From Paractinoplanes lichenicola (GTDB lineage: Bacteria; Actinomycetota; Actinomycetes; Mycobacteriales; Micromonosporaceae): a stretch of 64,000 nucleotides of DNA. The translations under genes were made by a program, and so were the position numbers. How positions within the stretch are numbered: position 1 is the first letter of the stretch; every line of letters begins with the position of its first letter. Under the pieces are notes generated by a model. That model did not search any database. It was given only the letters and a program-made list of their open reading frames with translations, and was not told the origin of the DNA. The stretch is taken from positions 620,001 through 684,000 of the forward strand of contig NZ_JAENHO010000001.1 of NCBI RefSeq assembly GCF_016785085.1, in the 5' to 3' direction. Shown here one piece after another: positions 49,912-61,196 of the stretch.

Positions 49912-50790
49912 ATGACACAGAGAATCGTCAGCGTGTGGCAACCGTTCTTCCTCGGCGCCGAGAGCCCGCAGGCCGCCCGCGAGGCCGCGATCGAACTCGA
50001 GGAGCTCGGTTACTCGCGGATCTGGTTCTCCGCGGGCTTCGACGAGCAGATTCCCACTCGCTTCCGGGAGCTGCTGGACGGCACCCGGAGCATCGGCGTC
50101 GCCACCGGGATCGCCTCCATCTGGCACACGACGCCGGCCGAGGTCGCGGCGCTGACCGAGGACGCGGAGAAGGCCCACCCCGGCCGGTTCCTGCTCGGGC
50201 TCGGCACCAGCCACGCCGTGCTGGTCGACGGGGACGGCGCCCGCTACCGCAAGCCGTACTCCAAGATGGTCGAATATCTCGACGCCCTCGACGAGGCCGG
50301 CCTGGCCCCCGAGCGCCGCGTGCTGGCCGCGCTCGGGCCGAAGATGCTCGAGCTCTCCCGCGACCGTTCGGCCGGCGCCCACCCGTATTTCACGACCCCC
50401 GAGCACACCGCCGAGGCCCGCGCGACGCTCGGCCCCGACCGCCTGCTCGCGCCCGAGGTGGCCGTGGTCGTCGAGCCGGACCCCGACCGCGCGCGGGCGA
50501 TCGCCCGGCAATACACCGCCGGCTATCTCACGCTGCCGAACTACACCAACAACCTGCGCCGGCTCGGCTGGACCGACGCCGACCTGGCCGACGCCGGCAG
50601 CGACCGGCTGATCGACGCCGTGATCCCGTGGGGCACGGCCGAGCAGGTCGCGGCCGGCCTCGAGAAGCACTACCAGGCCGGCGCCGACGAGGTGGCGATC
50701 CAGGTGCTCAACGGCGGCGACAACACCGCCTTCCCCGCCGACGCCTTCCGGGCCCTGGCGGGCTACTTGCAGCCCAAGCCCTCCTTGTAG
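49912..50790 (+). CDS. LLM-class F420-dependent oxidoreductase
   Basis: A 292-residue luciferase-like (beta/alpha)8 protein of the TIGR03620 type: EAAIELEELGYSRIWFS, VATGIASIWHTTPAEV, GRFLLGLGTSHA, RRVLAALGPKMLELS and GAHPYFTTPEHT. These bind deazaflavin F420 and the substrate is unknown. Its 3' end overlaps the convergent gene by 28 bp. There is no sign that it belongs to the glycan regulon. Confidence 0.85.
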   Translation: MTQRIVSVWQPFFLGAESPQAAREAAIELEELGYSRIWFSAGFDEQIPTRFRELLDGTRSIGVATGIASIWHTTPAEVAALTEDAEKAHPGRFLLGLGTSHAVLVDGDGARYRKPYSKMVEYLDALDEAGLAPERRVLAALGPKMLELSRDRSAGAHPYFTTPEHTAEARATLGPDRLLAPEVAVVVEPDPDRARAIARQYTAGYLTLPNYTNNLRRLGWTDADLADAGSDRLIDAVIPWGTAEQVAAGLEKHYQAGADEVAIQVLNGGDNTAFPADAFRALAGYLQPKPSL

Positions 50791-51809
50791 CCGCGGGGCT
50801 CCTGGCCGGCCACGGCCTTGTCCGCGTACTCCCAGAGCACCTCGGACCAGTCGCCCGGCGCCTCCATCTCCTTGAGGACCTTCCAGTTGTGGGTGCCGCG
50901 CAGTGCCTGAGTCGCCTTGGCCAGCGCGGCAGAGTCGCCGGCCTGCTTCGCCCGCGCGTGCTCCTCGAGCCAGCCGCAGGCGACCGGGCCGGTGACCTGG
51001 GCCCCGAACTGGTAGGGGTCGTTGACGCCGAGCCCGCTCAGCACCGACTTGTCGAAGCCGGGCGGCAGCGGGATGTCGGCCAGCACCTTGTCGAGCGCCT
51101 CGTCCTCGCGTTCGGGGGTGACGATGCTCGCGGGCAGCGCGGCCAGCCAGGTCTCCACGTCGACCTGCTTGACCTTGGCGATCGTCTGGTCGAAGGTCGC
51201 CCTGGTCCAGCCGCCGCCGGTCCGCAGCTCGACGAAGCTGCCGCCGTGGGGCTCGGTCATCGCCGCGAAGTCGTCCTTGCTGTACGTGAAGACGTCGGCG
51301 TCCCACCCGGCGACCGTGGTGGCCTCGGGCTTGCTGACGTTCTCGCGGTCGCGGTGCCGGTCGTCGTAGCCGTCGGCCGGATACCAGTTCATCTCCAGGC
51401 TGCGCTTGCCCTTGACGAAGTTGATCGTGCCGGAGTCCTCGGTGAAGCCATAGACGTGGTCGGCCGTCCAGCCGGGCTCGTCGATCAGCAGGCGCGGGTT
51501 CCTCTCAGCCGCCGCGAGGGCCACCGGCGAGAACCGGGCGCCCTTGCCGGCGGTGGCGGGCAGCGAAGTGGCGGGGGCCGCCTCGGGGCCGGCCGGGGCG
51601 GCGGGGTCGTCGCGCATGACGAACGTGACCGCCAGCAAGCCGGTGACGGCGGCGGCCGCGGCCAGGGCCGGTCCGAGCCGTCGGATCAGGGAAAAACGGG
51701 GCTGGTCGCCCATGATCTCCTCCAGGAGAGCTTGCTTCTCCGCGCCCACGTCGATCCGGCGGTACGGGTCAGCCGCGCGGATCACCTCATCGATCATGTC
51801 CTCGGTCAT
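50763..51809 (-). CDS. CU044_5270-like membrane protein, putative anti-sigma partner
   Basis: A 348-residue protein with a cytosolic N-terminus (1-45), one membrane helix (about 47-64, LAAAAAVTGLLAVTFVM) and a 280-residue extracytoplasmic domain. The start overlaps the stop of the sigma factor gene (ATGA), so the two are co-translated. Proteins of this layout accompany ECF sigma factors in many actinomycetes and probably hold the sigma factor at the membrane. No zinc-type anti-sigma HxxxCxxC motif is visible. Confidence 0.7.
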   Translation of the reverse strand: MTEDMIDEVIRAADPYRRIDVGAEKQALLEEIMGDQPRFSLIRRLGPALAAAAAVTGLLAVTFVMRDDPAAPAGPEAAPATSLPATAGKGARFSPVALAAAERNPRLLIDEPGWTADHVYGFTEDSGTINFVKGKRSLEMNWYPADGYDDRHRDRENVSKPEATTVAGWDADVFTYSKDDFAAMTEPHGGSFVELRTGGGWTRATFDQTIAKVKQVDVETWLAALPASIVTPEREDEALDKVLADIPLPPGFDKSVLSGLGVNDPYQFGAQVTGPVACGWLEEHARAKQAGDSAALAKATQALRGTHNWKVLKEMEAPGDWSEVLWEYADKAVAGQEPRGYKEGLGCK

Positions 51810-52363
51810 CGGCCCTCCTCCGGGGTGATTGCGGTCAGGACGTCCAGCACATGTCCGTCGTAGCGCGGATCGTCACCGAGAATCTCGCGGACCCTCGCGC
51901 GGGCCCGGGAGAGCCGGGTGCGGACCGCCGCGGCGCTGATCCCGAGCACGACCGCCGCCTCGCGGGGCTTGAGCTCCTCCCACACGGTCAGCGTCAGCAC
52001 CTCGCGGTCGAGGTCGCCCAGCCGGGCCAGCGCGTCGTGCACGGCCAGCCGCTCGGTCACCTCGGCGCTCGGATCCCTGGTGGCCAGCGACAACCGGCGG
52101 CGCAGCCGGGCCCCCAGCCGCTCCCGGCGCAGCCCGGCCCGATGATGATTGGACAGCACCAGGCGGGCCACGCCGTACAACCAGAGCCGGGTCTCGTCGT
52201 CGGCGGGCACCTCCGTACGGCGGCGCCAGGCCACCAGGAAGGTCTCGGCGACCACGTCGGCCGCGTCGGCGGGCTGCTCCACCCGCCGCGTCGCGAACGC
52301 GAGCAGGGAGTCGAAGTCACGCTCGTACGCGCGTCGGAAGCGTTCCTCGTCGTTCACGCTCAC
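51806..52363 (-). CDS. ECF-family RNA polymerase sigma factor
   Basis: A 185-residue sigma factor. Region 2 reads FDSLLAFATRRVEQPADAADVVAETFLVAWRR and region 4 REVLTLTVWEELKPREAAVVLGISAAAVRTRLSRARARVR, with a GTG start. It is followed by its probable membrane regulator with a 4-bp overlap. Target promoters are not evident in this window. Confidence 0.92.
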   Translation of the reverse strand: MSVNDEERFRRAYERDFDSLLAFATRRVEQPADAADVVAETFLVAWRRRTEVPADDETRLWLYGVARLVLSNHHRAGLRRERLGARLRRRLSLATRDPSAEVTERLAVHDALARLGDLDREVLTLTVWEELKPREAAVVLGISAAAVRTRLSRARARVREILGDDPRYDGHVLDVLTAITPEEGR

Positions 52364-52388
52364 CCCATGTCCGGCTGCCCTCCCATCG

Positions 52389-55300
52389 TTACCGCGAGTT
52401 CACGAACGTGCGAATCGCGGCCGCGATCGCGTCGGGGTGGTCGAGCATCGTGAAGTGGTCGCCGGGCACCTCGACCCGCTGGTGGGGGCCGGAGCGGGTC
52501 GCCCGCCACTCCCCCGCGGGCATGCCGGCGCGCGGTGCGGAGGCCGCGATCAGCAGGGTCGGCGTGGTCAGCGGGCCGGGGCGCCAGCCGTGCATCAGGC
52601 GCAGATAGGTGCCGACCGTCAGCATCGCGGTCTGGTCGAGATGACCCCGCAGGCGACCCAGGCCGTCCGTGATCAGGGCGGCCACCCACTTCGCGGCGTC
52701 AAAGCCCAGATCCACCTCGTACGTGTCCAGCAGCACCAGCGCCGAGGCCGGGGTGCCCGCGGCTTCCAGGCGGGCGGCCACCGCGTGGGCCAGCAGGCCG
52801 CCGCTGGACCGGCCGACCAGCACGAGCGGACGGTCGCCGGCCGCTGTACGGGCTGCGGCTGTCAGGTGGTCGAACAGGTCTTCGCGGGTCTCGGGCAGGT
52901 GGGCGCGGGTCGCGAAGCCGGGCAAGGTCAGCACCGAGGCGCCGCCCAGCGTGCGGGTCAGGCCGTGGAACTCGGCCGCCCCGGCCGGGCCGAGCGACGG
53001 GACGCCGACGATCGCCGGGCTGGTTCCGGCATCGTCGCGGCGGGCGAGGGACAACGGCGGGGCGGTCCGGTCGGCTACCGGGAGACCGGAGGCGCTGATC
53101 AGCAGGTTGACGGCGAGGCGGGGGTCGGCGTCGGCGATCGCGTAGAACATCTCGGGCAGCGAGTGCTCCAGCTCCACTGCGGGCACCGAGTAGGCGGAGG
53201 CCCAGGGAGCGGAAGCCGCGACCGGAGAAGCCGCCACCGGAGAAGCTGCGGCCCGTGAGGGCGCGACCGGGGTGGGCGAGGGCGTAGCCGTGGCCGCCTT
53301 GCTCAGCTCCCCCGCGATCCACGCGGCCAGGGCGGCGGGAGTCGGGTGGTCGAAGACGACGGTGGCCGGCATCGCGACCCCGGTCGCGGCGACCAGGCGG
53401 GTTCGCAGCTGGATCGAGCTGACCGAGTCGAGGCCCTGGTCGGTGAACGCGCCCCGCACGTCGACGGTCGTGGCGTCGGCCTGGCCGAGTTCGGCTGCCA
53501 CCTCGTCGCGGACCAGGGTCTCGAGGGCGGCCGTCAGCTCGTCGCCGGTGAGGGCGCCCAGGTCGGGCCGGGCGACGACGGGGGCCGGGGCGGCGGGGGC
53601 CCGGGACGGCAGGTGCAGCGGGGCCAGCACCGGCTCGTCGGAGCGCAGCGCGGCGTCGAAGGCGGCGGTCACCTCGGACGGCGTCATCGGGCGGATCCGC
53701 GTACGGGAAATGGGCATGCCCCCGTCGAGTGCGAGCGGTCCCCAGGCCAGTGAGAGTGCGGGCTTCCCGGCGGAGTGGCGGCGGCGGGCCAGGTCGTCGA
53801 GGAAGGCATTGCCGGCGGCGTAGGCGGCCTGGCCGGCGTTGCCGAGCAGGCCCGAGGCGGACGAGCAGAGCACGAACGCGGCCAGGTCGCCGGTCAGCTC
53901 GTCGAGGTGCCAGGCCGCGTCCACCTTGGGTCGGAGCACGGCGTCGGCGCGTTCGCGGGTGAGGGTGGCCAGCGGGCCGTCGTCGATCACGCCGGCCGTG
54001 TGCACGACGGCGGTGACCGGCGGGTCGGCCTCGGCCAGCACGGCGGCCAGCGCGTCCCGGTCGGCGACGTCGGCGGCCCGTACGGTGACGGTTGCGCCGG
54101 GCGCCTCGAAGGGCGTGCCGCTGCGGCTGACCATCAGCAGATGCTTGACGCCGTGCTTCGCGACCAGGTGCCGGGCCAGCACCCCGGCCAGCGCCCCGGA
54201 TCCGCCGGTGATCAGCACCGACCCGTCCCCGAAGCCGGTGGCCGGGCCGTCGGTGGTGGCTCGCACCAGCCGCGGCACTTCAGCTCCTTCGACCTGACCC
54301 GGGTATTCGGCGGCGGCGACCCGGGCCAGGGCCGCGACGACCGGCGAGGTGTCCTCGACCACGACCCGGTCGGGCCCGCTCAGCGCCTCGCGCAGGCGGG
54401 TCGCGGCGGACCAGAACTGCTCGTGGACCTCAGCCGGTGTCCGAGCGGCAACGAAGTCAGGTGTCCGCACCGGAACGGGGTCGGATGTCCGCGCGGGACC
54501 GGGGTCGTGCGTCCACACCGGCCGATGGAGCGGGACGGGCAGCGGCCGCAGGGTCAGCCGGGACACCTCCAGCAGCGGCCGCCCCGACGGCTCGGCCAGC
54601 TGCACGCCCAGCGTGTCCGGCCCGCTCAAGGTCAGCCGGACCCGAGCCGCGGGCGTACCGGAGCCGTAGCGACGCACGCCCGACCAGACGAACGGCAACC
54701 GGGGCGTGGCGTCCCGCTCGGCGGCCAGGCGGGCCGGGTGCAGGGCCGCGTCCAGCAGCGCCGGGTGCAGCCCCGACCGTCCCCCGGCAGCGGCGGGCAG
54801 CCTGACCTCGGCGTAAACAGTGTCGCCGACACGCCAGGCCGCGGTCACACCCTGGAAGGCGGGCCCGTAGTCACCATCGTCGTAGAGCCCGGCCAGGTCC
54901 AGCGCTTCCGCGGCAGGCGGCCACGCCGCGGCCCAGTCCCAGGACGAAGCCGAGTCCGTGCGCGGCGAGCAGTGACCCGAAGCGTGCAGGTCGTCGCCCG
55001 CGTAGATCTCCAAAGTGCCGTCACGCAGCACCAAGCGCAGCTCGATCTCGTCGTCGGTGACCGGGAGTGGGCGGGTGATGGTCAGGTCGTCGAGCACGGG
55101 CAGGCCCGCCCGTTCGCCGAACGCCGTGGCCAGCTCGACGAAGAGCGTGCCGGGCACGATTGTCTCGCCGCCGATCCGGTGGTCGCGCAGCCACGGGTGG
55201 GTCTCGGGCGACAAGTGGGCGGTGGCCACGTGCTCGCCGCTGCCGGGCACCTCGACCACCGTGTCCAGGCCGGCGGGCACGCGGCGCGCGGTCGACGACA

Positions 55301-58300
55301 GCCAGAAGCGCTTACGGTTGAACGGATAGGTGGGCAAGTTCGCGGCCGTCCGGGCGTCCGCGGGCCCGAGCAGGGCGGCCCGGTCGAGGTTCACCCCGTG
55401 GGCCCACAGCGCGGCCGCCCCCGCCTGCGACGCCACGAGCACCCCCTGCGGGATCAGCGGGGTCAGCGACGCCGCCGGGCTCATCTCGACGACCAGGGCG
55501 GGCAGGGCGGCCACGGCGTCGCCGAAGCGCACCGGCTGCCGGATCTGCCGCGTCCAATATCCGGCCGAGCGCAGGTCGTCGCCCACGGCCAACCGGCCGG
55601 TCACCGTGGAGAGGATCGGCACAACCGGTTCCCCGTACGGGATCGTGGCCGCGACCCGCTCGAACTCGGCGAGCACGGGCTCCATCCGTACGGAATGGAA
55701 AGCGTGACTGACCCGCAGGGCCGTGGTCCGGTGGCCGTTCTCCCGCAGGGAGGCGGCGAGCGCCTCGACCGCCGCGGTGTCGCCGGAGATCACGACCGAG
55801 CGGGGCCCGTTGATCGCGGCCACGTCGACGCCCGGGGTCAGCAGCGGGCGGATTTCGGCCTCGGAGGCGTCCACGGCGATCATCGCCCCGCCAGCGGGCA
55901 GCGCACCCATCAGCCGGGCGCGGGCCGACACGAGGGTCGCGGCGTCGGCCAGGGTCAGGATGCCGGCCACGTGGGCCACCGCCAGCTCGCCGATCGAGTG
56001 CCCGACCAGCACGTCCGGCCGCACGCCCCAGGCCGTCAGCTGCCGGTATGCGGCCACGCCGTACGCGAACAGGAAGGGCTGGACATACTCCGTACGGGAA
56101 AGGTCTTGATCTGGATTGCCCAGGGCGTCCATCGCCTCGGCGAACGCGGACCGGAAGACCTCGTGGGGCAGCGCACCCGGCCGTTGCGCGCCCTGCCCCG
56201 GGAACGCGAACGCGACCTTGCCCGCGGGCCGCCCGTCACCGGTGACCAGCTCCGGATGCGCGTGCCCGCGAGCCAGGGCGACCAGCGCGTCCCGGGTTCC
56301 CGCCGCCCGGAAGCGTTGCGCCGCCTTGACCCCGAGCGCCGCGGGCGACAAGCCACCGTGCGACAGCAGGCGCTCGGCCTGCCGCCGCAACGTGATCGCG
56401 TCGGCCGCGGACACCAGCAACGGACCGTCGGCGAGTTTGTTGTCACGCGCCGGAGACGCCGGCGCCTCCTCGAGGATGACGTGCGCGTTCGTGCCCGAGA
56501 TGCCGAACGCCGACACCCCGGCCCGGCGCGGCGCCGGCGACGCGGGCCAGTCGCGGGCGTCGGTCAGCAGCGTGGCGTCGCCGGCGGTCCAGTCGACGTG
56601 CGGGTTGGGCCGGTCGACGTGCAGGGTGCGGGGCAGCCGGTCGTGCCGCATCGCCTCGACCATCTTGATCACCCCGGCGACCCCGGCCGCGGCCTGGGTG
56701 TGGCCGACGTTCGACTTGATCGAGCCCAGCCACAGCGGGCGGCCCGCGGGCCGGTCGCGGCCGTAGGTGGCCAGCAACGCCTGCGCCTCGATCGGGTCAC
56801 CCAGCAGCGTGCCGGTGCCGTGCGCCTCGACCGCGTCCACGTCGGCGGCGGTCAGGCCCGCGTCGGCCAGGGCGGCCCGGATCACCCGCTGCTGGGCCGG
56901 GCCGTGCGGGGCGGCCAGCCCGTTGGAGGCGCCGTCGGAGCCGACCGCCGAGCCGCGCAGCAGGCCGAGCACGGGGTGGCCGTGCCGCTGCGCGTCGGAG
57001 AGCCGTTCGAGCAGCAGCAACCCGGCGCCCTCGGACCAGACCGTGCCGTCCGCGTCGGCCGAGAACGCCTTGACCCGGCCGTCCGGGGCGAGCCCGCGCA
57101 GCCGGCTGAAGGCGACGAACGGGGCCGGGGTGGCCATCACCGTGGCGCCGCCCGCGACCGCCAGCGCGCAGTCCCCGGCGCGCAGGGCCCGGGCGGCCTG
57201 GTGCAGCGCGACCAGCGAGGACGAGCAGGCGGTGTCGATCGTGACGGCCGGGCCGGTGAGCCCGAACGTGTAGGCGATCCGGCCCGACGCCACGCTGCCG
57301 GCCGAGCCCAGCCCGAGGTGGCTCTCCAGTTCGGCGCTCGGCTCCTCGGCGCGCCCGGCGTAGTCGCGATACATCAGGCCCACGTACGTGCCGGTGTCGC
57401 TGCCGCGCACGGTGGCCGGGTCGATTCCGGCGCGCTCCCACAGCTCCCACGCCGTCTCGAGCAGTAGCCGCTGCTGCGGGTCCATGGCCAGCGCCTCGAC
57501 CGGGCCGATCCCGAACGGTGTGGGATCGAAATCGGTCACGTTGTCGAGGAAGCCGCCCGCTTGGGCGTACGTGTGGCCGGCCGCGTCCGGGTCGGGGTCG
57601 TAGAGGTCCGGATCCCAGCCGCGGTCCTGCGGGAACGGCGTGATCGCGTCGATCTCCTTGTCGACCAGCGCCCACAGGTCCTCCGGCGACGTCACCCCAC
57701 CCGGGTAACGGCAGGCCATGGCCACGATCGCGATCGGATCCTGAGCGACCGATTTGTCGCTCTTTAGTTCATGCCTGATCACCTTCCCGGATGCGGTGCG
57801 CGGGATTTCCGTGATCAGATGGATCTCGTCGGGCGCCTTGGCCGCGGACATCCTCTTCCGTACGTCCTTGAGCAGCGCGCTCGGGTCGACGTATCTGTCC
57901 GCAGGCACCACATAGGCCACGGCGACCTGCCCGAGCCGGTGGTGCGGCCGCCCGGCCACGGCCACGTCGGCCACCCCCGGCAGCTCCCGCAGCACATTCT
58001 CGATCTCGGCCGGGTGCACGTTCGCCCCGCCCCGGATGATCAGGTCGCCGGCCCGCCCGGTCAGCACGAGCTGGTCGCCCTCGAACCGGCCCAGGTCCCC
58101 GGTGCGATACCAGCCGTCCAGGTCGGGCTGCCCGCGATAGCCCCGCATGACCGGGCCGCCGACCAGCACCTCGCCCTCGGCGCTGATCCGCACCGGGGCC
58201 AGCGGCCGCCCGACCGAGCCGTCGGCCACGATCTGCTGACCCGGCTGCTCCATCGCGATCGAGCCGCACGTCTCGGTGCTGCCGTAGCTGTTGACCAGCG

Positions 58301-59108
58301 GCGCCCCCAGGGCCCGGCGCACCGCGACGCGCAGGGCCGGCGGGCAGGGCGCACCCCCGGTGACGCACATCTTGAGCGTCGGCACGTCGAGGGTTCTGTC
58401 CTTCAGAGCCGCCAGCAGACTGTGGTACGTCGTCGGGACGCCGGTCAGCACGGTCGGCCGCACCCGTTCCAGGGCCTCGATCAGCTCGCCCTCGGACGGG
58501 TGGTCGAGGATCGTCGCCCGCGCCCCGAGCACCAGGACGCCGAGCACGCAGCGCGCGTGCCCGAGCGCGTGGAACATCGGCAGCGGCCACAGCAGGTGAT
58601 CGTTCGCGGTCATACCCAGGTGGTCGACGAACATTCGCCGGGTGTTGGACAGCCACACGCCCTGGCTCGACACCACGCCCTTGGGCCGCCCGGTGCTGCC
58701 CGACGTGTAGTGGATCCACGTGTCCTCGTCCGCGCCCAGGTCGTCGCGGGCCGTCCCGCCCCGACCGGCCTCGACCAGGTCGTCGACGGTGACGCCGTGC
58801 GCGCCCACCACTACGGCCGGGTGGCAGTCCTCGGTGAAGGCGGCCAGCTCGGCGGTGGACGCCCGGGGGTTGACCGGCACCCCGATCCCGGCCGCCCGTA
58901 CGGTTCCGAGCACCGCCACGGCCAGGTCGGGCCCGGCGGGCAGGCTGATCAGCACGGGCTCGCCCCGCCGATGCCCGCGAGCGGCCAGCCCGGCCGCGAA
59001 CCACCGGGTCCGCTCCTCCAACCGGCCGAACGTCAACTCGTCGTACGCAGCGTGGTCCGGCCGCTCGGCAGCGTGACGACGCAACAGGTCCGGGATCGTC
59101 TCCAGCAC
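52389..59108 (-). CDS. single-chain type I polyketide synthase: acyl ligase-KS-AT-DH-KR-ACP-TE
   Basis: A 2,239-residue enzyme. Residues 1-455 are an acyl-activating ligase ([29 protein letters not shown]). KS follows at once (Cys628 in [23 protein letters not shown]). AT has Ser1038 in GHSIGE and HAFH, which predicts malonyl-CoA. DH has His1310 in [12 protein letters not shown] has GGSGALAG and Tyr1763 in YAAGN, with an IDD motif suggesting B-type. ACP has Ser1895 in LDSVSS. TE has Ser2101 in GRSSG. No ACP lies between ligase and KS, and no ER is present. It should load an acid, extend it once, reduce and dehydrate it, and release it. The gene appears monocistronic; it starts with GTG. Confidence 0.93.
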   Translation of the reverse strand: MLETIPDLLRRHAAERPDHAAYDELTFGRLEERTRWFAAGLAARGHRRGEPVLISLPAGPDLAVAVLGTVRAAGIGVPVNPRASTAELAAFTEDCHPAVVVGAHGVTVDDLVEAGRGGTARDDLGADEDTWIHYTSGSTGRPKGVVSSQGVWLSNTRRMFVDHLGMTANDHLLWPLPMFHALGHARCVLGVLVLGARATILDHPSEGELIEALERVRPTVLTGVPTTYHSLLAALKDRTLDVPTLKMCVTGGAPCPPALRVAVRRALGAPLVNSYGSTETCGSIAMEQPGQQIVADGSVGRPLAPVRISAEGEVLVGGPVMRGYRGQPDLDGWYRTGDLGRFEGDQLVLTGRAGDLIIRGGANVHPAEIENVLRELPGVADVAVAGRPHHRLGQVAVAYVVPADRYVDPSALLKDVRKRMSAAKAPDEIHLITEIPRTASGKVIRHELKSDKSVAQDPIAIVAMACRYPGGVTSPEDLWALVDKEIDAITPFPQDRGWDPDLYDPDPDAAGHTYAQAGGFLDNVTDFDPTPFGIGPVEALAMDPQQRLLLETAWELWERAGIDPATVRGSDTGTYVGLMYRDYAGRAEEPSAELESHLGLGSAGSVASGRIAYTFGLTGPAVTIDTACSSSLVALHQAARALRAGDCALAVAGGATVMATPAPFVAFSRLRGLAPDGRVKAFSADADGTVWSEGAGLLLLERLSDAQRHGHPVLGLLRGSAVGSDGASNGLAAPHGPAQQRVIRAALADAGLTAADVDAVEAHGTGTLLGDPIEAQALLATYGRDRPAGRPLWLGSIKSNVGHTQAAAGVAGVIKMVEAMRHDRLPRTLHVDRPNPHVDWTAGDATLLTDARDWPASPAPRRAGVSAFGISGTNAHVILEEAPASPARDNKLADGPLLVSAADAITLRRQAERLLSHGGLSPAALGVKAAQRFRAAGTRDALVALARGHAHPELVTGDGRPAGKVAFAFPGQGAQRPGALPHEVFRSAFAEAMDALGNPDQDLSRTEYVQPFLFAYGVAAYRQLTAWGVRPDVLVGHSIGELAVAHVAGILTLADAATLVSARARLMGALPAGGAMIAVDASEAEIRPLLTPGVDVAAINGPRSVVISGDTAAVEALAASLRENGHRTTALRVSHAFHSVRMEPVLAEFERVAATIPYGEPVVPILSTVTGRLAVGDDLRSAGYWTRQIRQPVRFGDAVAALPALVVEMSPAASLTPLIPQGVLVASQAGAAALWAHGVNLDRAALLGPADARTAANLPTYPFNRKRFWLSSTARRVPAGLDTVVEVPGSGEHVATAHLSPETHPWLRDHRIGGETIVPGTLFVELATAFGERAGLPVLDDLTITRPLPVTDDEIELRLVLRDGTLEIYAGDDLHASGHCSPRTDSASSWDWAAAWPPAAEALDLAGLYDDGDYGPAFQGVTAAWRVGDTVYAEVRLPAAAGGRSGLHPALLDAALHPARLAAERDATPRLPFVWSGVRRYGSGTPAARVRLTLSGPDTLGVQLAEPSGRPLLEVSRLTLRPLPVPLHRPVWTHDPGPARTSDPVPVRTPDFVAARTPAEVHEQFWSAATRLREALSGPDRVVVEDTSPVVAALARVAAAEYPGQVEGAEVPRLVRATTDGPATGFGDGSVLITGGSGALAGVLARHLVAKHGVKHLLMVSRSGTPFEAPGATVTVRAADVADRDALAAVLAEADPPVTAVVHTAGVIDDGPLATLTRERADAVLRPKVDAAWHLDELTGDLAAFVLCSSASGLLGNAGQAAYAAGNAFLDDLARRRHSAGKPALSLAWGPLALDGGMPISRTRIRPMTPSEVTAAFDAALRSDEPVLAPLHLPSRAPAAPAPVVARPDLGALTGDELTAALETLVRDEVAAELGQADATTVDVRGAFTDQGLDSVSSIQLRTRLVAATGVAMPATVVFDHPTPAALAAWIAGELSKAATATPSPTPVAPSRAAASPVAASPVAASAPWASAYSVPAVELEHSLPEMFYAIADADPRLAVNLLISASGLPVADRTAPPLSLARRDDAGTSPAIVGVPSLGPAGAAEFHGLTRTLGGASVLTLPGFATRAHLPETREDLFDHLTAAARTAAGDRPLVLVGRSSGGLLAHAVAARLEAAGTPASALVLLDTYEVDLGFDAAKWVAALITDGLGRLRGHLDQTAMLTVGTYLRLMHGWRPGPLTTPTLLIAASAPRAGMPAGEWRATRSGPHQRVEVPGDHFTMLDHPDAIAAAIRTFVNSR

Positions 59109-59145
59109 CCGGCAACCATGCCCGACCGTGTCAAGACCGTCGAAT

Positions 59146-59853
59146 TTAGACTGTGCGGAGGTCCAACGCGTGCCGCAGGAACGACTCGGCGTTGCCCGTC
59201 GACCACCACAGCACGCCGTTGCGATACCAGACGTCGGTGGCCTCGGGGCTGATCCGTACGGTGCGGTTGGTCTCGATGTCGTAGATCAGCAGCTCGTCGC
59301 GCCCGCTCAGCTCGGAGGCGGCGGTCACCCGGGCGAACACCTCGAAGCGGCCCAGCACCGCGACGTCCGAGATCACCGTACGGGCCGTTTCCCTGGCGAC
59401 CAGGCGGCGATCATTGCCGTCGGTGCGCACGACCTCGATCTTGGGGTACCCGTCCTCGTCGAGCGAGACGGCCCGGCACCACAGCGGGCTGCAGGCGGTC
59501 TCGCTGAGCCGGGTCGCGGGCATGGCGCGTTCCTCGCCGGTCACCTGGTTGCGCAGCCGCCCGGCGCCCGAGACGTCGGCCAGGCCGTCGACCATCCAGG
59601 GCCAGCCCGTCAACGCCCAGCTTCCTTCCACCGTACGGGTCCGGACTGCGCCCCCGGTGAGCGCGACCGACCGCACTTCGGTGTCGTCGTCGGGCCCGGC
59701 CGCCACCCAGTGCACCCGGCCCTCGGCGACGACCAGGTCGTACTGGGTCTGATAAAACCGCGAGTCGCCGGTGTCGGCGGTCAACCGGCGGGCCGGGCGC
59801 TCGCCACGCAGGTCGACGGCCCACAGCTGCTGCCCGGCGGCTGTCCCACTCAC
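59146..59853 (-). CDS. beta-propeller-like protein of unknown function
   Basis: A 235-residue protein rich in strand-turn patterns ([47 protein letters not shown]) that suggest part of a TolB/WD-type propeller; family members are usually longer. GTG 59853 is chosen because GGGAGA lies 10 bases upstream; an ATG at 59934 would overlap the divergent start codon by two bases. No signal peptide is visible with this start. It ends 37 bp before the PKS start on the same strand. Function unknown. Confidence 0.55.
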   Translation of the reverse strand: MSGTAAGQQLWAVDLRGERPARRLTADTGDSRFYQTQYDLVVAEGRVHWVAAGPDDDTEVRSVALTGGAVRTRTVEGSWALTGWPWMVDGLADVSGAGRLRNQVTGEERAMPATRLSETACSPLWCRAVSLDEDGYPKIEVVRTDGNDRRLVARETARTVISDVAVLGRFEVFARVTAASELSGRDELLIYDIETNRTVRISPEATDVWYRNGVLWWSTGNAESFLRHALDLRTV

Positions 59854-59932
59854 GCATGCGCCGTCTCCCTGGAATGTGCCAGCCCGCCCCAAGATCCGGT
59901 AAGCGGGGTGGCCGCGGGCGGACGGTGGGGTC

Positions 59933-60337
59933 ATGAAGATACTTGCCTCCGTCCTCACTGTCGCCGCGGCGGGCGCTGCCGTGATCTCGCCCGCCGCGGC
60001 CGCCACCGCGAGCACCCCACGCTGCGCCCCGACCCGGCCTGCCACCGACTTCTACGCCGCCGGCCGGGTTGCCTCGGCTCCGATCGACTCCCGGTGCACC
60101 ACCATCGCCGTCTCGGGCGTGCGTGACGCCGCCCGGCCCGCCGACACGTGCCAGACCTTCCTGGTGGCCCTGCTGTCGGCCGACGGGCGCGACCCCACCT
60201 ACACCGAGCCCGTACGGGTGTGTTCGCGTGGGGTGATCGCCACCGGCGTCCCCGCCGGCACCCGGTTCCGCGTGCTCTACGAGGTCGACTACATCGAGCC
60301 CCGCCCGCAATCCGTGCGCTACATGGTCTGGCGCTGA
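59933..60337 (+). CDS. small secreted cysteine-containing protein
   Basis: A 134-residue exported protein. A signal peptide (1-24, ending AAA) is followed by a mature part with four Cys (CAPT, SRCTTI, DTCQTF, RVCSRG), probably two disulfides in a small beta fold ending YEVDYIEPRP. No family recognised. The next lipoprotein gene starts 19 bp downstream, so the two may form an operon. Confidence 0.7.
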   Translation: MKILASVLTVAAAGAAVISPAAAATASTPRCAPTRPATDFYAAGRVASAPIDSRCTTIAVSGVRDAARPADTCQTFLVALLSADGRDPTYTEPVRVCSRGVIATGVPAGTRFRVLYEVDYIEPRPQSVRYMVWR

Positions 60338-60356
60338 ACGGGGAATGAGAGAAGAC

Positions 60357-61070
60357 ATGTCTTTGCGACCGCTTCGCCGCGCCCTGCCCTTGCTGCTCGT
60401 GGCCGCGACCGCCGCCGCGTGCAGCTCGAACGGCCGCGCCGAGACCCCACCGGCTTCGAGCCCGCCGTCCGCGGTGGCCGCCGCCGGCAGCGCGCCGTCA
60501 CCGTCGGCGGCGCAGACGATTCCCGCCTCGGCGTTCTTCCAGATGCCGGGCGACATGAAACGCGAGCAGCAGAAGGCCGACGGCGCCACCGCGGTGCCCA
60601 AGCTCTGCGGCCGCGAACTGGCGGCCGGCAAGGGCGTCGTGGCCAGCGCGGCCCTGATGAACCTCTATCAGGCCCCGGAGGCCCCCGAGGGCTCGGTGCC
60701 GCAGGGGATCCTCTATCAGACCATCCGCTCGTACGAGGGTGACAGCGCGGCCGCCTTCATGGACCGGGCCCGCGACGGCCTGGCCGCCTGCAAGTCCTAC
60801 AAGACCGCCGAGAACACGGTCAAGGTGCAGACGAAGCCGCTCCCCGGCACCGCCGACGAAGCGCTGCACATCAACCTGGTGCAGCCCCAGCTCGACCTGC
60901 CCGGCAACCCGACCGGCGGCACCCAGACCAACACCGTGGTGGTCCTGCGTTTCGGCTCGGTCATCACCATCCTGAACGACGCCGAATACGAACGCAGCAG
61001 CAGCGACCACGACTTCGTCCTCATCTTCACCGACGAGGCCACGAAGGCCATCCGCTCCTGGCGCGGCTGA
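60357..61070 (+). CDS. lipoprotein of unknown function (sensor-like domain)
   Basis: A 237-residue lipoprotein. The signal LPLLLVAATAAAC gives a lipobox with Cys at about 21. A Pro/Ser/Ala linker (to about 55) leads to a globular part with LCGRELAAGKG, ILYQTIRSYEGDSAAAFMDRARDGLAAC and VVVLRFGSVITILND, resembling PknH-type extracellular sensor domains (weak likeness). ATG 60357 is used for its AGAGAAG upstream; 60345 is also in frame. A strong hairpin follows the gene. Confidence 0.7.
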   Translation: MSLRPLRRALPLLLVAATAAACSSNGRAETPPASSPPSAVAAAGSAPSPSAAQTIPASAFFQMPGDMKREQQKADGATAVPKLCGRELAAGKGVVASAALMNLYQAPEAPEGSVPQGILYQTIRSYEGDSAAAFMDRARDGLAACKSYKTAENTVKVQTKPLPGTADEALHINLVQPQLDLPGNPTGGTQTNTVVVLRFGSVITILNDAEYERSSSDHDFVLIFTDEATKAIRSWRG

Positions 61071-61087
61071 GACACCGTACGGCCGTG

Positions 61088-61117
61088 GGCGGGGTTCTGA
61101 TGATCGAGAACCCCGCC
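61088..61117 (+). terminator. candidate intrinsic terminator hairpin
   Basis: A perfect 11-bp stem, GGCGGGGTTCT and AGAACCCCGCC, with an 8-base loop, begins 18 bp after the lipoprotein stop. There is no T tract, as is common in actinomycetes. It separates the lipoprotein operon from the next gene. Confidence 0.7.
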
Positions 61118-61196
61118 GAGCCCCTTGCCGATGTTCCGCAGCCGTGACTACATTCGGTGGTGACGTGATCACGCGTTGACCCTGCCGGGGGTGCGG

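Noticed and set aside
53775..57467. A 1,230-codon open frame antisense to the PKS
   Set aside because: A shadow of the KS-AT-DH-KR coding sequence; no start signal or domain.
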